A stretch of 64,000 nt of DNA. Origin: Winogradskyella costae. GTDB lineage: Bacteria; Bacteroidota; Bacteroidia; Flavobacteriales; Flavobacteriaceae. Shown here piece after piece: positions 36,251-45,170 of the stretch (position 1 is its first letter; each line of letters starts with the position of its first letter). The notes beneath the pieces were generated by a model. It was not told the DNA's origin, did not search any database, and saw only the letters and a list, made by a program, of their open reading frames with translations. The position numbers and the translations under genes are program-made. The stretch lies in contig NZ_JABFDK010000006.1 in NCBI RefSeq assembly GCF_013403865.1, forward strand, positions 1-64,000. The letters are read 5' to 3'.

Positions 36251-36714
36251 TATTTTTCCATTTGATGTTCGTAATAACTTAATGCTTCAGCTCTCACTAA
36301 ATCGGTATAATTCGCATTATCTGCAATCGATTTTAATAAATCGATGTGTTCTATACGTTCTTCTTCTTTTAAACCATTAATAAACCGGTTCAATAAAAGT
36401 GTCGAAGTAATCGTACCGTTTTCTGTATTGAATTTCAGCAATTCAGCATTATAAATTTTGTAATCGGGTTGATCTAGAGCTTCTATAAAATGAATGAAAG
36501 AAAAATCTTCATCTAATTCTGGATCTTGACGTTTTAAAAAATTAAAAAGTGTTTGAATGAGTTGTTGTATTTGTGAATCTGTAAAACGATTTATAGCTTC
36601 TAATTGGAAGCCAATAGCATCAAAGAATTCACTAATATCATAATCTTCCATAGCGTCACTAACTTGGAAGTTTTTAATTTGTGTGATGGCGTTTTCTAAA
36701 TTCATAATAAACAC
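36250..36714 (-). CDS. Unknown helical protein coupled to AlkB-like gene
   Basis: A 154-aa, acidic, all-helical protein, perhaps HEAT-like (ILLKS-type helices: LLNRFINGLKEEERIEHIDL, VRAEALSYYEHQ). It has no recognised domain. Its stop codon overlaps the start of the 407-aa AlkB-like gene, and it starts 6 bp after the SUFU gene. A start at MNLENA, three codons in, is equally possible. Translational coupling suggests a stoichiometric partner of the dioxygenase. Confidence 0.6.
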   Translation of the reverse strand: MFIMNLENAITQIKNFQVSDAMEDYDISEFFDAIGFQLEAINRFTDSQIQQLIQTLFNFLKRQDPELDEDFSFIHFIEALDQPDYKIYNAELLKFNTENGTITSTLLLNRFINGLKEEERIEHIDLLKSIADNANYTDLVRAEALSYYEHQMEK

Positions 36715-36720
36715 TTTAAA

Positions 36721-37377
36721 CTATTTGCGTTCTAAATCTGTTATTAATAATGGATTTGTTTCTTTTAATTCCTTAATTAATTCTTCTACTGCAGTTGTTG
36801 TAGGGTTTGCTTTTAAACGTTCTACCTCATCTTCTGTAATACCTACAAGTTGTAAAAATGCAACTTCACCATGCGGGGTTTCAATCTTTCCTAATTCGGG
36901 GTCAACAGCAAAAACAAAACCTACAATTTTAGTTTCTGTATTGCGTCTAATTGGGCCATTTGCAGGTATAAAATGATTCTCTTCAAACCATTTACCACTG
37001 CTAAAAACATAGCGCGCCAAATTATTCATAACTTGAATCGCCCAAATTGGCTCGCCTTTATCCTCTTTAAAAGGTTTTAATCTGAAAGTAAACTCAAAAC
37101 CCCATTTGCTAAACTCTTCTTCTGTCTTATCTTCATCATAATATAATTCAGACATCCCATAACTCACCAAATGTTTGTGTGCTTCCTGATGATTAGAATC
37201 GTAAATACTGGCACCATCTATAGGATCTGTACCGCCTACACTAAAATGAATACCACATAAAGGGCCGTAATGTTTTGGCTCGGTGTCTCCGTAAATATTT
37301 TCTAAAGCGTTGTCTATAGCTATCCAACCCACAGCATCTTCTTCTGTAAATTTATTTTTATATGTTGTTTTGTCCAT
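36721..37377 (-). CDS. SUFU (suppressor of fused) domain protein
   Basis: 218 aa. It fits the bacterial SUFU domain from about 8 to 185: AVGWIAIDNALENIYGD, HYGPLCGIHFSVGGTDPIDG, SYGMSELYYDE, GFEFTFRLKP and NNLARYVFSSGKWFEENHF. Bacterial SUFU proteins are known as immunity proteins against polymorphic toxins. The gene is separated by one base from the SMI1/KNR4 gene upstream and by 6 bp from the next. No toxin gene was seen nearby, so its partner would have to lie elsewhere or come from competitors. Confidence 0.88.
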   Translation of the reverse strand: MDKTTYKNKFTEEDAVGWIAIDNALENIYGDTEPKHYGPLCGIHFSVGGTDPIDGASIYDSNHQEAHKHLVSYGMSELYYDEDKTEEEFSKWGFEFTFRLKPFKEDKGEPIWAIQVMNNLARYVFSSGKWFEENHFIPANGPIRRNTETKIVGFVFAVDPELGKIETPHGEVAFLQLVGITEDEVERLKANPTTTAVEELIKELKETNPLLITDLERK

Positions 37378-37378
37378 T

Positions 37379-37984
37379 TTATTCTAAATCATCTTCATTA
37401 ATAAAATCCATTTTCTTATCCATCATCATTTGTAAATAGTCTTCAAAACTATCTGCTATTACTTTAAATTCATCTGGATCGTGAAGAAACCGCACAACTT
37501 GCCCTTTTGTTCCTTTTTCAGAAGGACTAAAATCGATAAACAACTGAGACGTTCCGCCATTATTCATACAATCTGAAAAATGAAGCCACTTTAGATTTTC
37601 TGATTTATTGGTGATTTTTTCATCAATATCGACACCTTCATAAGCTCTTTCTATATAATCTGAATAATAGCTTGCTGCTACATTTTCATTTTCAATAATT
37701 TGTTCTGAAGACAATAAATAATACGGATATTCAGCCATGTCTGAACCTAAAAAGAACAAAATAATATCGTCATCACCATACGTTCTCCAATACGTGCCAT
37801 CTACAAACGTTAGTAAATGCAATAATGCTTCAGGAACCTCAGGAAAGATGAGTTTTACCTGATCTAAATGCTCGGATGCAGCACCGTGTTTTACGCTCTC
37901 AAAATGATCCCAAATGTCTTTTCCTTTTGCATTATAATAAGCGCATTTGAGTGTTGCTATGTATTTATTTGCTATCGTATCCAT
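37379..37984 (-). CDS. SMI1/KNR4 family protein
   Basis: 201 aa. Family features: an acidic helix ending in FPEVPEALLHLLTFVDG, the conserved aromatic segment TYGDDDIILFFLGS, the NGGTSQLFIDFSP strand and a last helix in SFEDYLQMMM. SMI1/KNR4 (SUKH) domains are common immunity proteins against nuclease and other polymorphic toxins. The gene stands within the operon beside SUFU, DUF2314 and DUF1963 genes, which have the same known association. Confidence 0.85.
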   Translation of the reverse strand: MDTIANKYIATLKCAYYNAKGKDIWDHFESVKHGAASEHLDQVKLIFPEVPEALLHLLTFVDGTYWRTYGDDDIILFFLGSDMAEYPYYLLSSEQIIENENVAASYYSDYIERAYEGVDIDEKITNKSENLKWLHFSDCMNNGGTSQLFIDFSPSEKGTKGQVVRFLHDPDEFKVIADSFEDYLQMMMDKKMDFINEDDLE

Positions 37985-38003
37985 TTTAGATTTTTTAAAT
38001 TTT

Positions 38004-38411
38004 TCACTTACTCTCAGTTACGAACTCTAAGGCTTCAGAATTCATAACATGGCTATAAGTTCCGTTTTGAAGTTCTAAGGTACTGATATTAAAGTTTGAA
38101 GATTTTATACTATAAACTTTAATATGCCCACCGTTTCCTTCTTTCACCCAGTCTTGAAAACTTCTTTTCATTGTATTTTGGTTATCCCAAACATATAGTT
38201 TTCCTAAAGATTTTTCAATAATTCCAAATTCATTATAATGTGTTGCGTCTAAAGTTCCAGTATTTACAGAGCGAAAAACAAGGTCTCCATCTATAATTTT
38301 TTTATCAAAAATTAAATCCATGCTTACATCTTCCTGATGGTTAATAAACAACCAAGAAAGTGCAAGTATGGATAAAATTCCTATAAAAATGGATGTAAAT
38401 GTGGTTTTCAT
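38004..38411 (-). CDS. Small membrane-anchored protein of unknown function
   Basis: 135 aa. An N-terminal hydrophobic helix (about 6-24; SIFIGILSILALSWLFI) acts as a signal anchor, and the rest is β-rich and predicted periplasmic (GDLVFRSVNTGTLDATHYNE, KLYVWDN). It is the only gene of the 13-gene operon with a clear export signal. No family recognised. Confidence 0.6.
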   Translation of the reverse strand: MKTTFTSIFIGILSILALSWLFINHQEDVSMDLIFDKKIIDGDLVFRSVNTGTLDATHYNEFGIIEKSLGKLYVWDNQNTMKRSFQDWVKEGNGGHIKVYSIKSSNFNISTLELQNGTYSHVMNSEALEFVTESK

Positions 38412-38431
38412 TTCAAAAATGATGCGTTACA

Positions 38432-39187
38432 TTATTTTAAAACAGGTATAAGGTGTGACCAATTTAAAGCCGTAGCAAAGTCTAAAGCGGTTTTATCTGT
38501 ATTGGTTTTAGCCGTTTTATCCGCGCCTAATTCCAATAAAATATCTACTGCTGTTTTGTTTCCTGCAATAGTTTCTGTGTGTAATCTAGTAACCCCGTTT
38601 TCATCTACAGCCTTTACTACGTCTAGATTAGCTTCAAAATAATCTCTAGCAGGTTGTTCCATTACTTTACTCATTGGGTGTTCAATAAGGTTTTCTTCAT
38701 TGTCTTCTTGCTGATAAGCCACTAGAATATGGTTAGGGTCTCCAAAATCTAATCCCCAAGCCTCATCGTGTTGCTTTCTTGCTTCTTCCGTCATATCTGA
38801 ACGTAAGACTTGAATGGTATAACCTCCATACGTTTTATGGTCTATTGCTAGCATCCAATCTGATATTTCAGAGACCTTTCTAGTTACGGTATCGCCTTCG
38901 GCAACATTAGTTAATAGGTTAGGTGAATTCATTAAAACACCTGTAATATGTTCTCCATCAAAAGCGATTTCGCTAATCCACATATGTTCTACAGTAGGTT
39001 GATCTTCACCTTCAGCCATTTGTTGAAAAGGAATTTTTACCAACGACAAATTATGCGCAGGAACCACACGTTTTCCTTCCCAATATATTTCTCTCCAGAA
39101 ATAGTTAAACGTGTCTTGTGCTTTAAGGTAAGCCGCTTTCATTTTTTCGTTTTGTTTAGCAAAAACGATATTGTTGTCTTGACTCAT
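38432..39187 (-). CDS. DUF2314 plus ankyrin-repeat protein
   Basis: 251 aa, soluble. Residues 10-130 match DUF2314: KAAYLKAQDTFNYFWREIYW, FQQMAEGEDQ, EHMWISEIAFDGEHITGVLM, NVAEGDTVTRKVSEISDWM. Residues about 185-251 form two ankyrin-like repeats (NGVTRLHTETIAGNKTAVDI then LLELGADKTAKT). Both domains occur in polymorphic toxin immunity proteins. It lies in the middle of the 13-gene operon. Confidence 0.82.
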   Translation of the reverse strand: MSQDNNIVFAKQNEKMKAAYLKAQDTFNYFWREIYWEGKRVVPAHNLSLVKIPFQQMAEGEDQPTVEHMWISEIAFDGEHITGVLMNSPNLLTNVAEGDTVTRKVSEISDWMLAIDHKTYGGYTIQVLRSDMTEEARKQHDEAWGLDFGDPNHILVAYQQEDNEENLIEHPMSKVMEQPARDYFEANLDVVKAVDENGVTRLHTETIAGNKTAVDILLELGADKTAKTNTDKTALDFATALNWSHLIPVLK

Positions 39188-39222
39188 TGTTTTATTATTT
39201 TAAGTTTTATTATTATTATTGT

Positions 39223-39744
39223 TTAAAGAAAGAATGTACCTGTTTCAGACATTCCGATGGGGTTTTGTGTGCGTGCTGTCCATTCTTCATTATTTAAAAT
39301 AGAATGAGGTTGCATTACTATTTTGGTATCTAAACTTTTTCTACCCACAAGTACTATTTTGTCTTCTATGTTAGATTTAGTACTGTTGAAAATTTCTAAA
39401 TAGGCTTCATTAAAATGCATTAGCATAATCTGTGTTTTATGCCCAATTTTATAAATATCTAGAACTTTAAAATAGGCTCCAGAAGCAATTAAATGAAAAC
39501 CATATTTTGCTACTTCAGGATTTATACCACCTAAGTTTGAAGCCGAATTAGAGGCAATAGCAAAGCGTACATTTTTAGCTAAACCTTCTGCCTGGTTAGA
39601 AACATCTGTAAAACCACGTTCTTGTATAATTTGGTCTACTTTATAGCGCGTAACCAAATCCTCTGAAAGCTCACAATCTCTATAATACATGGTTAAACCT
39701 GAAAATGTATTTTGGTAGGCTTGTTCTATTTTTATGTTTTCCAT
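39223..39744 (-). CDS. Unknown protein in immunity-type operon
   Basis: 173 aa from ATG at 39744 (MENIKIEQAYQN). The frame stays open to an ATG at 39786, but that would put 28 bp inside the preceding gene and adds a sequence that reads as out-of-frame DUF1963 3' end, so the later start is preferred. The protein is α/β (FAIASNSASNLGG, FKVLDIYKIGHKTQIMLMHF, KIVLVGRKSLDT). I recognise no family. Confidence 0.6.
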   Translation of the reverse strand: MENIKIEQAYQNTFSGLTMYYRDCELSEDLVTRYKVDQIIQERGFTDVSNQAEGLAKNVRFAIASNSASNLGGINPEVAKYGFHLIASGAYFKVLDIYKIGHKTQIMLMHFNEAYLEIFNSTKSNIEDKIVLVGRKSLDTKIVMQPHSILNNEEWTARTQNPIGMSETGTFFL

Positions 39745-39758
39745 TTTGAAATTTTCAA

Positions 39759-40478
39759 TTAATAAAAATCGTAATACAAACTCCACTGTTTGGTGTCGTT
39801 ATTTTTAGCAAACATTAAACTACCATTATCTACCACGTTAAAATTTGCTTTTTCATCTGATGAAATTTGAAACACAAACTGAAAGCCTTTTCCAAAACCA
39901 TCAGCATCGCCTATTCCAGATTGACAAAAAGAAGGATAACCACCTATTTTGTGGTCGTAAATATGTGCTGTAATTTCATCTGTGATATCAAAATAATCGT
40001 CGATAACACCTTCGTCTTCTAGTTTTAAAATTTCTGCTTCATCTTCTAGAGATAAACCGCCACCATCCCATAATGGGAAATCATTTTCGTCTAATTCTGC
40101 GTGTAACGGAAAAGCATTTATAAACGAGTCTGAATTTTCTATATTTTTAATTTGAATATTTTCTAAGTTGTTATATTCTCTTATTACCCAATGGTCTCCC
40201 ATATCTTCAAAACATTCTGGCCATTCTGCAGAAACAAAAACAGTGATGAGTTTGGTATCCTTAAGACTTGGATGAACGTAAGGTAAATTAGGAAGGTAAA
40301 ATTGCGCCAACGGAAACATTTGATCTCCGTTTTTATCTAACGGAATGTCTTCATCTTCATGATAAGCAAAGACTTTACCGATCCAACTTTCTTCAATAGT
40401 ATTTTTGGGTCTAAAGCCACCTGTGTTAAATTTAGTAACCGGTTTAGATATTTTATTTTTTAGGTCTTCTACAGTCAT
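39759..40478 (-). CDS. DUF1963 (YwqG-like) protein
   Basis: 239 aa. DUF1963 hallmarks: PLAQFYLPNLPYVHPSL, KLITVFVSAEWPE, and the HKIGGYPSFCQSGIGDADGF loop followed by FQFVFQISSDE and a terminal GSLMFAKN. DUF1963 proteins occur widely in toxin-immunity clusters, with no known enzymatic activity. It is the third gene of the operon, 14 bp after the DUF2262-like gene, and a second, more typical DUF1963 protein is encoded first. Confidence 0.75.
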   Translation of the reverse strand: MTVEDLKNKISKPVTKFNTGGFRPKNTIEESWIGKVFAYHEDEDIPLDKNGDQMFPLAQFYLPNLPYVHPSLKDTKLITVFVSAEWPECFEDMGDHWVIREYNNLENIQIKNIENSDSFINAFPLHAELDENDFPLWDGGGLSLEDEAEILKLEDEGVIDDYFDITDEITAHIYDHKIGGYPSFCQSGIGDADGFGKGFQFVFQISSDEKANFNVVDNGSLMFAKNNDTKQWSLYYDFY

Positions 40479-40492
40479 TTTTCGTGTTTTTT

Positions 40493-40918
40493 TTAACCAA
40501 ACATGGTGCTATCGTCAAAATTTTCACCATCGTAAGATTGCGCGATTAAATAATGATTCCCGAACATTCCATCTTCATTATAAATGACATCTATCAAATC
40601 TTTGGCGTAAAAATGAATAGCTGTTATGGTTAATTTTTGTCTGAATTCTGGCTTGCTTAACTCTGGATATCCATTGTCTTCATCGGCCCAGTTTTCATTG
40701 TAATTTTCGTAAAACGCACTTACGATTTCATCTGTTGCTTTGTTCTTTTTATCTTCAAAATCTTCTAAAAATAAATTTCCTAAAGCAATCATGTCATCTA
40801 AACTAAGGTCTTCTATATTTAGGCTGATATCAATTGTATTTTGCCCAAATAAAATTGTTGTTCTATAACAATCTTCGCTTCGTGGATCTTTTTTGAGCGT
40901 ATCTTTGGTTATTTTCAT
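40493..40918 (-). CDS. DUF2262-like protein
   Basis: 141 aa. The order of elements resembles DUF2262: ISLNIEDLSLDDMIALGN, a long helix with FYENYNENW, FRQKLTITAIHFYAKDL, then a glycine/histidine loop DGMFGNHYLIAQS and a closing DSTMFG. The assignment is by eye. It is read between two DUF1963 genes, 33 bp after the first, in the same transcript. Confidence 0.6.
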   Translation of the reverse strand: MKITKDTLKKDPRSEDCYRTTILFGQNTIDISLNIEDLSLDDMIALGNLFLEDFEDKKNKATDEIVSAFYENYNENWADEDNGYPELSKPEFRQKLTITAIHFYAKDLIDVIYNEDGMFGNHYLIAQSYDGENFDDSTMFG

Positions 40919-40951
40919 TAGTGCATGTTATTAAAAATTACCGCTGCATTA

Positions 40952-41701
40952 TTAACCTAAATCGGTTCTAATGTTAGAGAAATCTCCTTTGGCAAGTTTA
41001 TCTTTTTCAATAAAAAACATTAGAAACTCATCCATATCCCAGTCCCAAGAAAAAACATTATTCCATCGCAAAGTAAGTAAAGACGTCCATTCATCCGTTT
41101 TACGAGGATCATAAGCTAAGGTGTTGAAATATGGGTATCCAAATAAATAGCTGAACGTTTTTTTGCTTACCATATCTGGTACTTTGCTACAAACGTAATC
41201 TAGTTGCCTTTTATTTAATCCTTTATCTTTGTATAACTCTTCTCTGTAAGGTATATCTACATTTTCGAGTAAGTCAATGCGTATACAATGATCTACATAG
41301 AAGTAATCTAAATTGGGATTTACATAGGTTTTTAAGGGTGTACCTTCTTCAAAATGATAGACTTTTGCATAATCTTTTGCTCCAAAAAAAACATTTTTAT
41401 CATCATCATTAGCAATAAAAAAGCTTAACATTCCTGTTTTTGGTAGTGGCGTTTCAAATTTAATTTCACTTAAATTAATTTGTAATGCAAAACGATAATC
41501 ACCAAACTCGTGTTTAGGCCATTCAAAATCTTCAGGTACTTCTGGATAGCCTCCTTGTTTACTTAAACCTACATTTTCTTTACTGCGATTTTCTCCTACT
41601 ATTTTAATAGAGGGTAACATTACAGATCTTAAATACGCTTCTTTTTTATATAAATCGTATTTTTCAATTTTAACTATCTCTTCAAATTTAGCTTTGTCCA
41701 T
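40952..41701 (-). CDS. DUF1963 (YwqG-like) protein, first gene of 13-gene operon
   Basis: 249 aa. It shows the DUF1963 N-terminal signature (LSKQGGYPEVPEDFEWPKHE), the strand FRFALQINL-type segment (YRFALQINLSEI), GMLSFFIANDDD, and the AKVYHFEEGTPL strand. It heads the minus-strand operon 41701-33240, whose 13 genes have gaps of -1 to 35 bp. Its start lies 28 nt from the -7-like box of site 6. Confidence 0.85.
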   Translation of the reverse strand: MDKAKFEEIVKIEKYDLYKKEAYLRSVMLPSIKIVGENRSKENVGLSKQGGYPEVPEDFEWPKHEFGDYRFALQINLSEIKFETPLPKTGMLSFFIANDDDKNVFFGAKDYAKVYHFEEGTPLKTYVNPNLDYFYVDHCIRIDLLENVDIPYREELYKDKGLNKRQLDYVCSKVPDMVSKKTFSYLFGYPYFNTLAYDPRKTDEWTSLLTLRWNNVFSWDWDMDEFLMFFIEKDKLAKGDFSNIRTDLG

Positions 41702-41729
41702 AAAGTTATTTTTTATTATTGATATATTA

Positions 41730-41775
41730 CAAAAATGAAGCTTTGCTTAGGTTTTTGAGTAACGGTTTTCAGTGA
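41730..41775 (-). promoter_or_regulatory. Regulon promoter, site 6 (13-gene operon)
   Basis: Read on the minus strand: TCACTGAAAACCGTTA (41775-41760), 22-nt spacer without TTG, CATTTTTG (41737-41730), one mismatch to TAnnTTTG, then 28 nt to the start at 41701. Confidence 0.65.
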
Positions 41776-41794
41776 TATTATAATTTGAGATGCT

Positions 41795-42946
41795 TTACAA
41801 GGTTGCTTTGTGCGCTTTAAGACTTTCGATAAGCGAGTCGATACTTTTTAATTTTTCTTTATATTTATTTTTAATCGCTATTTGCGACACTTCACTAATT
41901 TTATCTGAATCAAAGTCCAAAAGTTCTACATCTTCTAAAAAGTCAGGAATAGTATCCGCTATATTTATAAATGCCTTTGGCCTAAATAAAAGTACAGATT
42001 CTAAACTTGTTGCTTCAAAATCCTTAACAGAAATGGTTTTAAATGTTTCTAATTGCGTTAGTGCTAGGGTATCATTTGATAGTGTATTATCATTTAGAGC
42101 TATTTCTATCTTCAATGGGGACGTATTTCTATAAATAATACCTTCTATAGGTTCTTCGCTTACTAATTCGTCTAATAAATCCGCTTTAGGTTGGGTTACT
42201 TTTACTGTTACAATATCATTTAGATCACCTTTCCCTTCAAAAATATGTTCTGGAAAAATAGAATGATATACATCATCTCCTTCAATACTTGACCAATTTC
42301 CATCCTTATTATATAATTGCAATGGATCGATAATAACTGTATATTTTACCTTGTACTGTTTTACATAAGGTTGAAAATCTTCATTCAAGATTTTAAACTG
42401 ACTTTTATAAAATGATATTGTATTTAAGGAACGTTCTGCTTCTTTTTTTGATACTATTTCAGGCATATTATTCTTTAATTCGATTACTGCATCATACATT
42501 TTTGTTTCCATACGAGAGGTTGTAAATGACGAATAATCATGCACATTACTATCCTTTTTATTAATAGATGTACTTGTTGTTTTTTCTAATTCCGGGTTTT
42601 CCTGACATCCCTCCATACTAACAAAAAATGACTCAGATAATTGTTTTCCTGTAATTACAAACATTTTAGACGTATCGGGCACTGAAAGTCTTCTCATTAC
42701 AATTGGATCTTCAATCGTAATTTTGGTAGGCTGCATTTTTAAAACTCGGTCAATGTCCCCTTTTTGATATCTTGGCTCATTTAGGGTATATATAATTTCA
42801 AATTTTAATAGGTCTTTCGGTAAATAATACCTCGTGTCATTTTGTTCTAAAACGAGATTATCATTATACAATGTTGAATACGTTTTTTTGCTACAAGAAG
42901 AACATAGAACTAGGATTAGCGCTAAATAAAATAAAGTATTTTTCAT
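41795..42946 (-). CDS. Predicted lipoprotein of unknown function
   Basis: 383 aa. Lipoprotein signal peptide (MKNTLFYLALILVLCSSCSK, lipidated Cys at 18 or 15). The mature part is α/β with a segment YYLPKDLLKFEIIYTLNE and several strands, and ends in a helical, lysine-rich tail. No recognised family. It is a single gene under its own dyad promoter (site 7), ending just ahead of the 13-gene operon promoter. It is one of two lipoproteins in the regulon, which suggests that the response also involves the envelope. Confidence 0.72.
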   Translation of the reverse strand: MKNTLFYLALILVLCSSCSKKTYSTLYNDNLVLEQNDTRYYLPKDLLKFEIIYTLNEPRYQKGDIDRVLKMQPTKITIEDPIVMRRLSVPDTSKMFVITGKQLSESFFVSMEGCQENPELEKTTSTSINKKDSNVHDYSSFTTSRMETKMYDAVIELKNNMPEIVSKKEAERSLNTISFYKSQFKILNEDFQPYVKQYKVKYTVIIDPLQLYNKDGNWSSIEGDDVYHSIFPEHIFEGKGDLNDIVTVKVTQPKADLLDELVSEEPIEGIIYRNTSPLKIEIALNDNTLSNDTLALTQLETFKTISVKDFEATSLESVLLFRPKAFINIADTIPDFLEDVELLDFDSDKISEVSQIAIKNKYKEKLKSIDSLIESLKAHKATL

Positions 42947-42970
42947 ATTGAATGTGTTTTTTTAACACTT

Positions 42971-43016
42971 CAAAATTAGAACTTACACCACTCTATTTTA
43001 TCCCTGAAACTAGTGA
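42971..43016 (-). promoter_or_regulatory. Regulon promoter, site 7 (lipoprotein gene)
   Basis: Read on the minus strand: TCACTAGTTTCAGGGA (43016-43001), 22-nt spacer without TTG, TAATTTTG (42978-42971), 24 nt to the start at 42946. The dyad is identical in all 16 bases to site 8. Confidence 0.78.
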
Positions 43017-43073
43017 GATTGACCCATACTGAATTCAGGTTGTTTTGTTTTCACCGCAGAAAACAACAAAAAA

Positions 43074-43093
43074 ACACGCTTTTACAGGCGTGC
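43074..43093 (-). terminator. Terminator of the β-propeller gene
   Basis: On the minus strand GCACGC/GCGTGT (one G-U pair) around CTGTAAAA, followed by TTTTTTTGTTGTTTT. Confidence 0.65.
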
Positions 43094-43187
43094 TTTTATT
43101 ACTAAATATTATACAGAGTGAAATGATTTTTAATTAGATCATTTCAACTCTACTTTAAATAAATTAAAGAGTTTAAGAATTGCTGTT

Positions 43188-44444
43188 TTACCATTTCATT
43201 ATAGGTTCATCTTTCCAGAAAATCAGGCGAAAATCTTCATAATGATCACCGGTTCCTATAGTATGGCTATCTCTAAAACCTTTATCTAATTGTAGTTTAT
43301 GAAGCATGCCTGAAGCAGAACCCACCCACAAAGTATTTTCGTCTTCAGAGATAGTCATACCTGTAATTGTAGATCCTAAAAAGTACTTCCAAATGCAATC
43401 GCCTTGCTTGTCAATCGCTTTTATATACCCAAATGCATCTCCTAAAATATAATATTTTGAAGTTGCTACACCACTATACACACGCATGCCATCATCTATG
43501 GTTGTATAATCGTCACTTTCTTCATAAGCCATTATATTAATATCTTTTGCATTTGAAGTATCCACCCCAATGGTTACTCCATTATAAAAATGACACGAAT
43601 TGGTAATTAACTGTGTATCGTCTTTAGAAAACAAACAGAAATCTGGATAAGAAGATTGTGGACCAACTTCACCAATCTCATTACCGTTACTATCTAAAAT
43701 TCTATGATCGCAACACTGATCGCCAACAACGATATACTTATTATCGTTAGACAGGGTGGCATTTTCCATATCCATGTAAGATTCCCATTCGTCATCTTCT
43801 AGATCTGGCAAAGGGTGAATCATATTTTCAGCATCGTTAGAGATAATAAAAATACCATCCGAGGACACTAATAGAACTTTTAAACCATCGTTAAAAGGAA
43901 TCATCTCTGTAATCCCTAGATTCTTTGTCTTATCCAAATTAAAAGTTGCAATAATATCTCCCTCCCAACCTTGTGTCGTTACAATAGTATTTTTTGACGC
44001 TATAGCGAAAACATTATGCTGTTTAGATTTACCTATAGCTGTAATAGATTCATCTAACTGAAGCGTTATATCCTCTGATAGTACATAGGCTTGTCGTTTT
44101 TGATAAGCAGTACCCACAACAAATACTATTTTCTGTGCATCAATAAAGTGTAATTGTTCAATACTTTGCCCGTGATCTTGCATAAACTTGATGAATGGCG
44201 TGTGTGCAGGCGGAAAATCATTTCTAAATTGGTCAACAGTTTGGTTTGTATTGGCTGCTTTTAAAAGTTGATATACAGCATCGGACAAATGATTTCTCTC
44301 ATCTTTTGGCTCCTCCCCTTTCCAGTTTTCCCAACCGTAAGTATCCCCAAATTTCACCATAGTATTAACATCAGTAGCATAGGTACTTCCCAATGCATTC
44401 CATTCTTGTTTAATGCTTTCTATATTCTTATCTGTTAATTTCAT
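43188..44444 (-). CDS. β-propeller (WD40/PQQ-like) protein
   Basis: 418 aa, no signal peptide. After an N-terminal helical part (1-105) there are repeated four-strand blades typical of WD40/PQQ propellers (KIVFVGTAYQKRQAYVLSED, NVFAIASKNTIVTT, LKVLLVSSDGIFIISND, DNKYIVVGDQCCDHRILDSN, NTLWVGSASGMLHKLQLD). Probably a cytoplasmic interaction platform. It follows the 213-aa gene by 58 bp without a dyad in between, so it is likely second in that operon. Confidence 0.7.
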   Translation of the reverse strand: MKLTDKNIESIKQEWNALGSTYATDVNTMVKFGDTYGWENWKGEEPKDERNHLSDAVYQLLKAANTNQTVDQFRNDFPPAHTPFIKFMQDHGQSIEQLHFIDAQKIVFVVGTAYQKRQAYVLSEDITLQLDESITAIGKSKQHNVFAIASKNTIVTTQGWEGDIIATFNLDKTKNLGITEMIPFNDGLKVLLVSSDGIFIISNDAENMIHPLPDLEDDEWESYMDMENATLSNDNKYIVVGDQCCDHRILDSNGNEIGEVGPQSSYPDFCLFSKDDTQLITNSCHFYNGVTIGVDTSNAKDINIMAYEESDDYTTIDDGMRVYSGVATSKYYILGDAFGYIKAIDKQGDCIWKYFLGSTITGMTISEDENTLWVGSASGMLHKLQLDKGFRDSHTIGTGDHYEDFRLIFWKDEPIMKW

Positions 44445-44502
44445 AAGTGTTATTTAAAGGTTTGTATTGGAAAGAATTTGAAACTTAAAAAAGGACTCTA
44501 TT

Positions 44503-45144
44503 TTAGTTGAAAAGAATAGCGGTATGGTTATTAATACTAAATTTTGCAGCATCTATAAGCGTAACACAAACTAATATTTCTATCCAAAAATCACTTTCAT
44601 TTTTAATAATTGTGTTCAATTCATCGACATTAGTAATGCTGTTATTTTCGTCTAATCCGATACCTAAATGCGGTGTCAAACCTTTTAACTCTTTTAAAAG
44701 ACTAAAAGACGAGCCAATCATAGCACCAGGAACAGGGTTCTCATCGGTATCAAAAAGCACTTCTGGTAATTCTACAGGAATATAAAAGCCTTCGGCATCT
44801 GAATGTGTTAATAGATGACTAGACATATAAGAGTAATGATCTTCTAAAATAGCATCACCTTCTGGCTCTTCTTCAGGAGAAAAAGGTGTTGGCACCCAAT
44901 TTTCATTATCTTCATTCTCCCAAGCGTGTGCTAAAAAACGTCTTAAATGATGCAGAAAACGATAAGGAAAACCACCAAATTGCAAAGGCTCTGTTTCCAT
45001 TGCATCTGGTTCTTGGTAAGGTTCTACATTATTTGCTTTCAATATTATATTTATATTATCAAAAATCACTTTATAAGCTTCGTAACCTTCTGGCTCGTTG
45101 TCTTTAAAATCTGTTAAAATGCCTGTTGAAATAGTTAATCCCAT
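44503..45144 (-). CDS. Unknown 213-aa protein
   Basis: An acidic soluble protein. A conserved-looking core is FGGFPYRFLHHLRRFLAHAW, GFYIPVELPEVLFD and PGAMIGSSFSLLKEL; the end is hydrophobic (FWIEILVCVTLIDAAKF). No domain recognised. It is the first gene of a two-gene unit with the β-propeller protein, under site 8. The style (acidic, single domain, ~200 aa) matches the immunity-type proteins around it. Confidence 0.6.
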   Translation of the reverse strand: MGLTISTGILTDFKDNEPEGYEAYKVIFDNINIILKANNVEPYQEPDAMETEPLQFGGFPYRFLHHLRRFLAHAWENEDNENWVPTPFSPEEEPEGDAILEDHYSYMSSHLLTHSDAEGFYIPVELPEVLFDTDENPVPGAMIGSSFSLLKELKGLTPHLGIGLDENNSITNVDELNTIIKNESDFWIEILVCVTLIDAAKFSINNHTAILFN

Positions 45145-45170
45145 GATATCGTTGTTTTATTTTTACACTA

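Noticed and set aside
39745..39786. N-terminal extension of the 173-aa protein from an ATG at 39786
   Set aside because: It would overlap the DUF1963 gene by 28 bp, and the added residues look like out-of-frame coding sequence; ATG at 39744 fits the operon spacing better.
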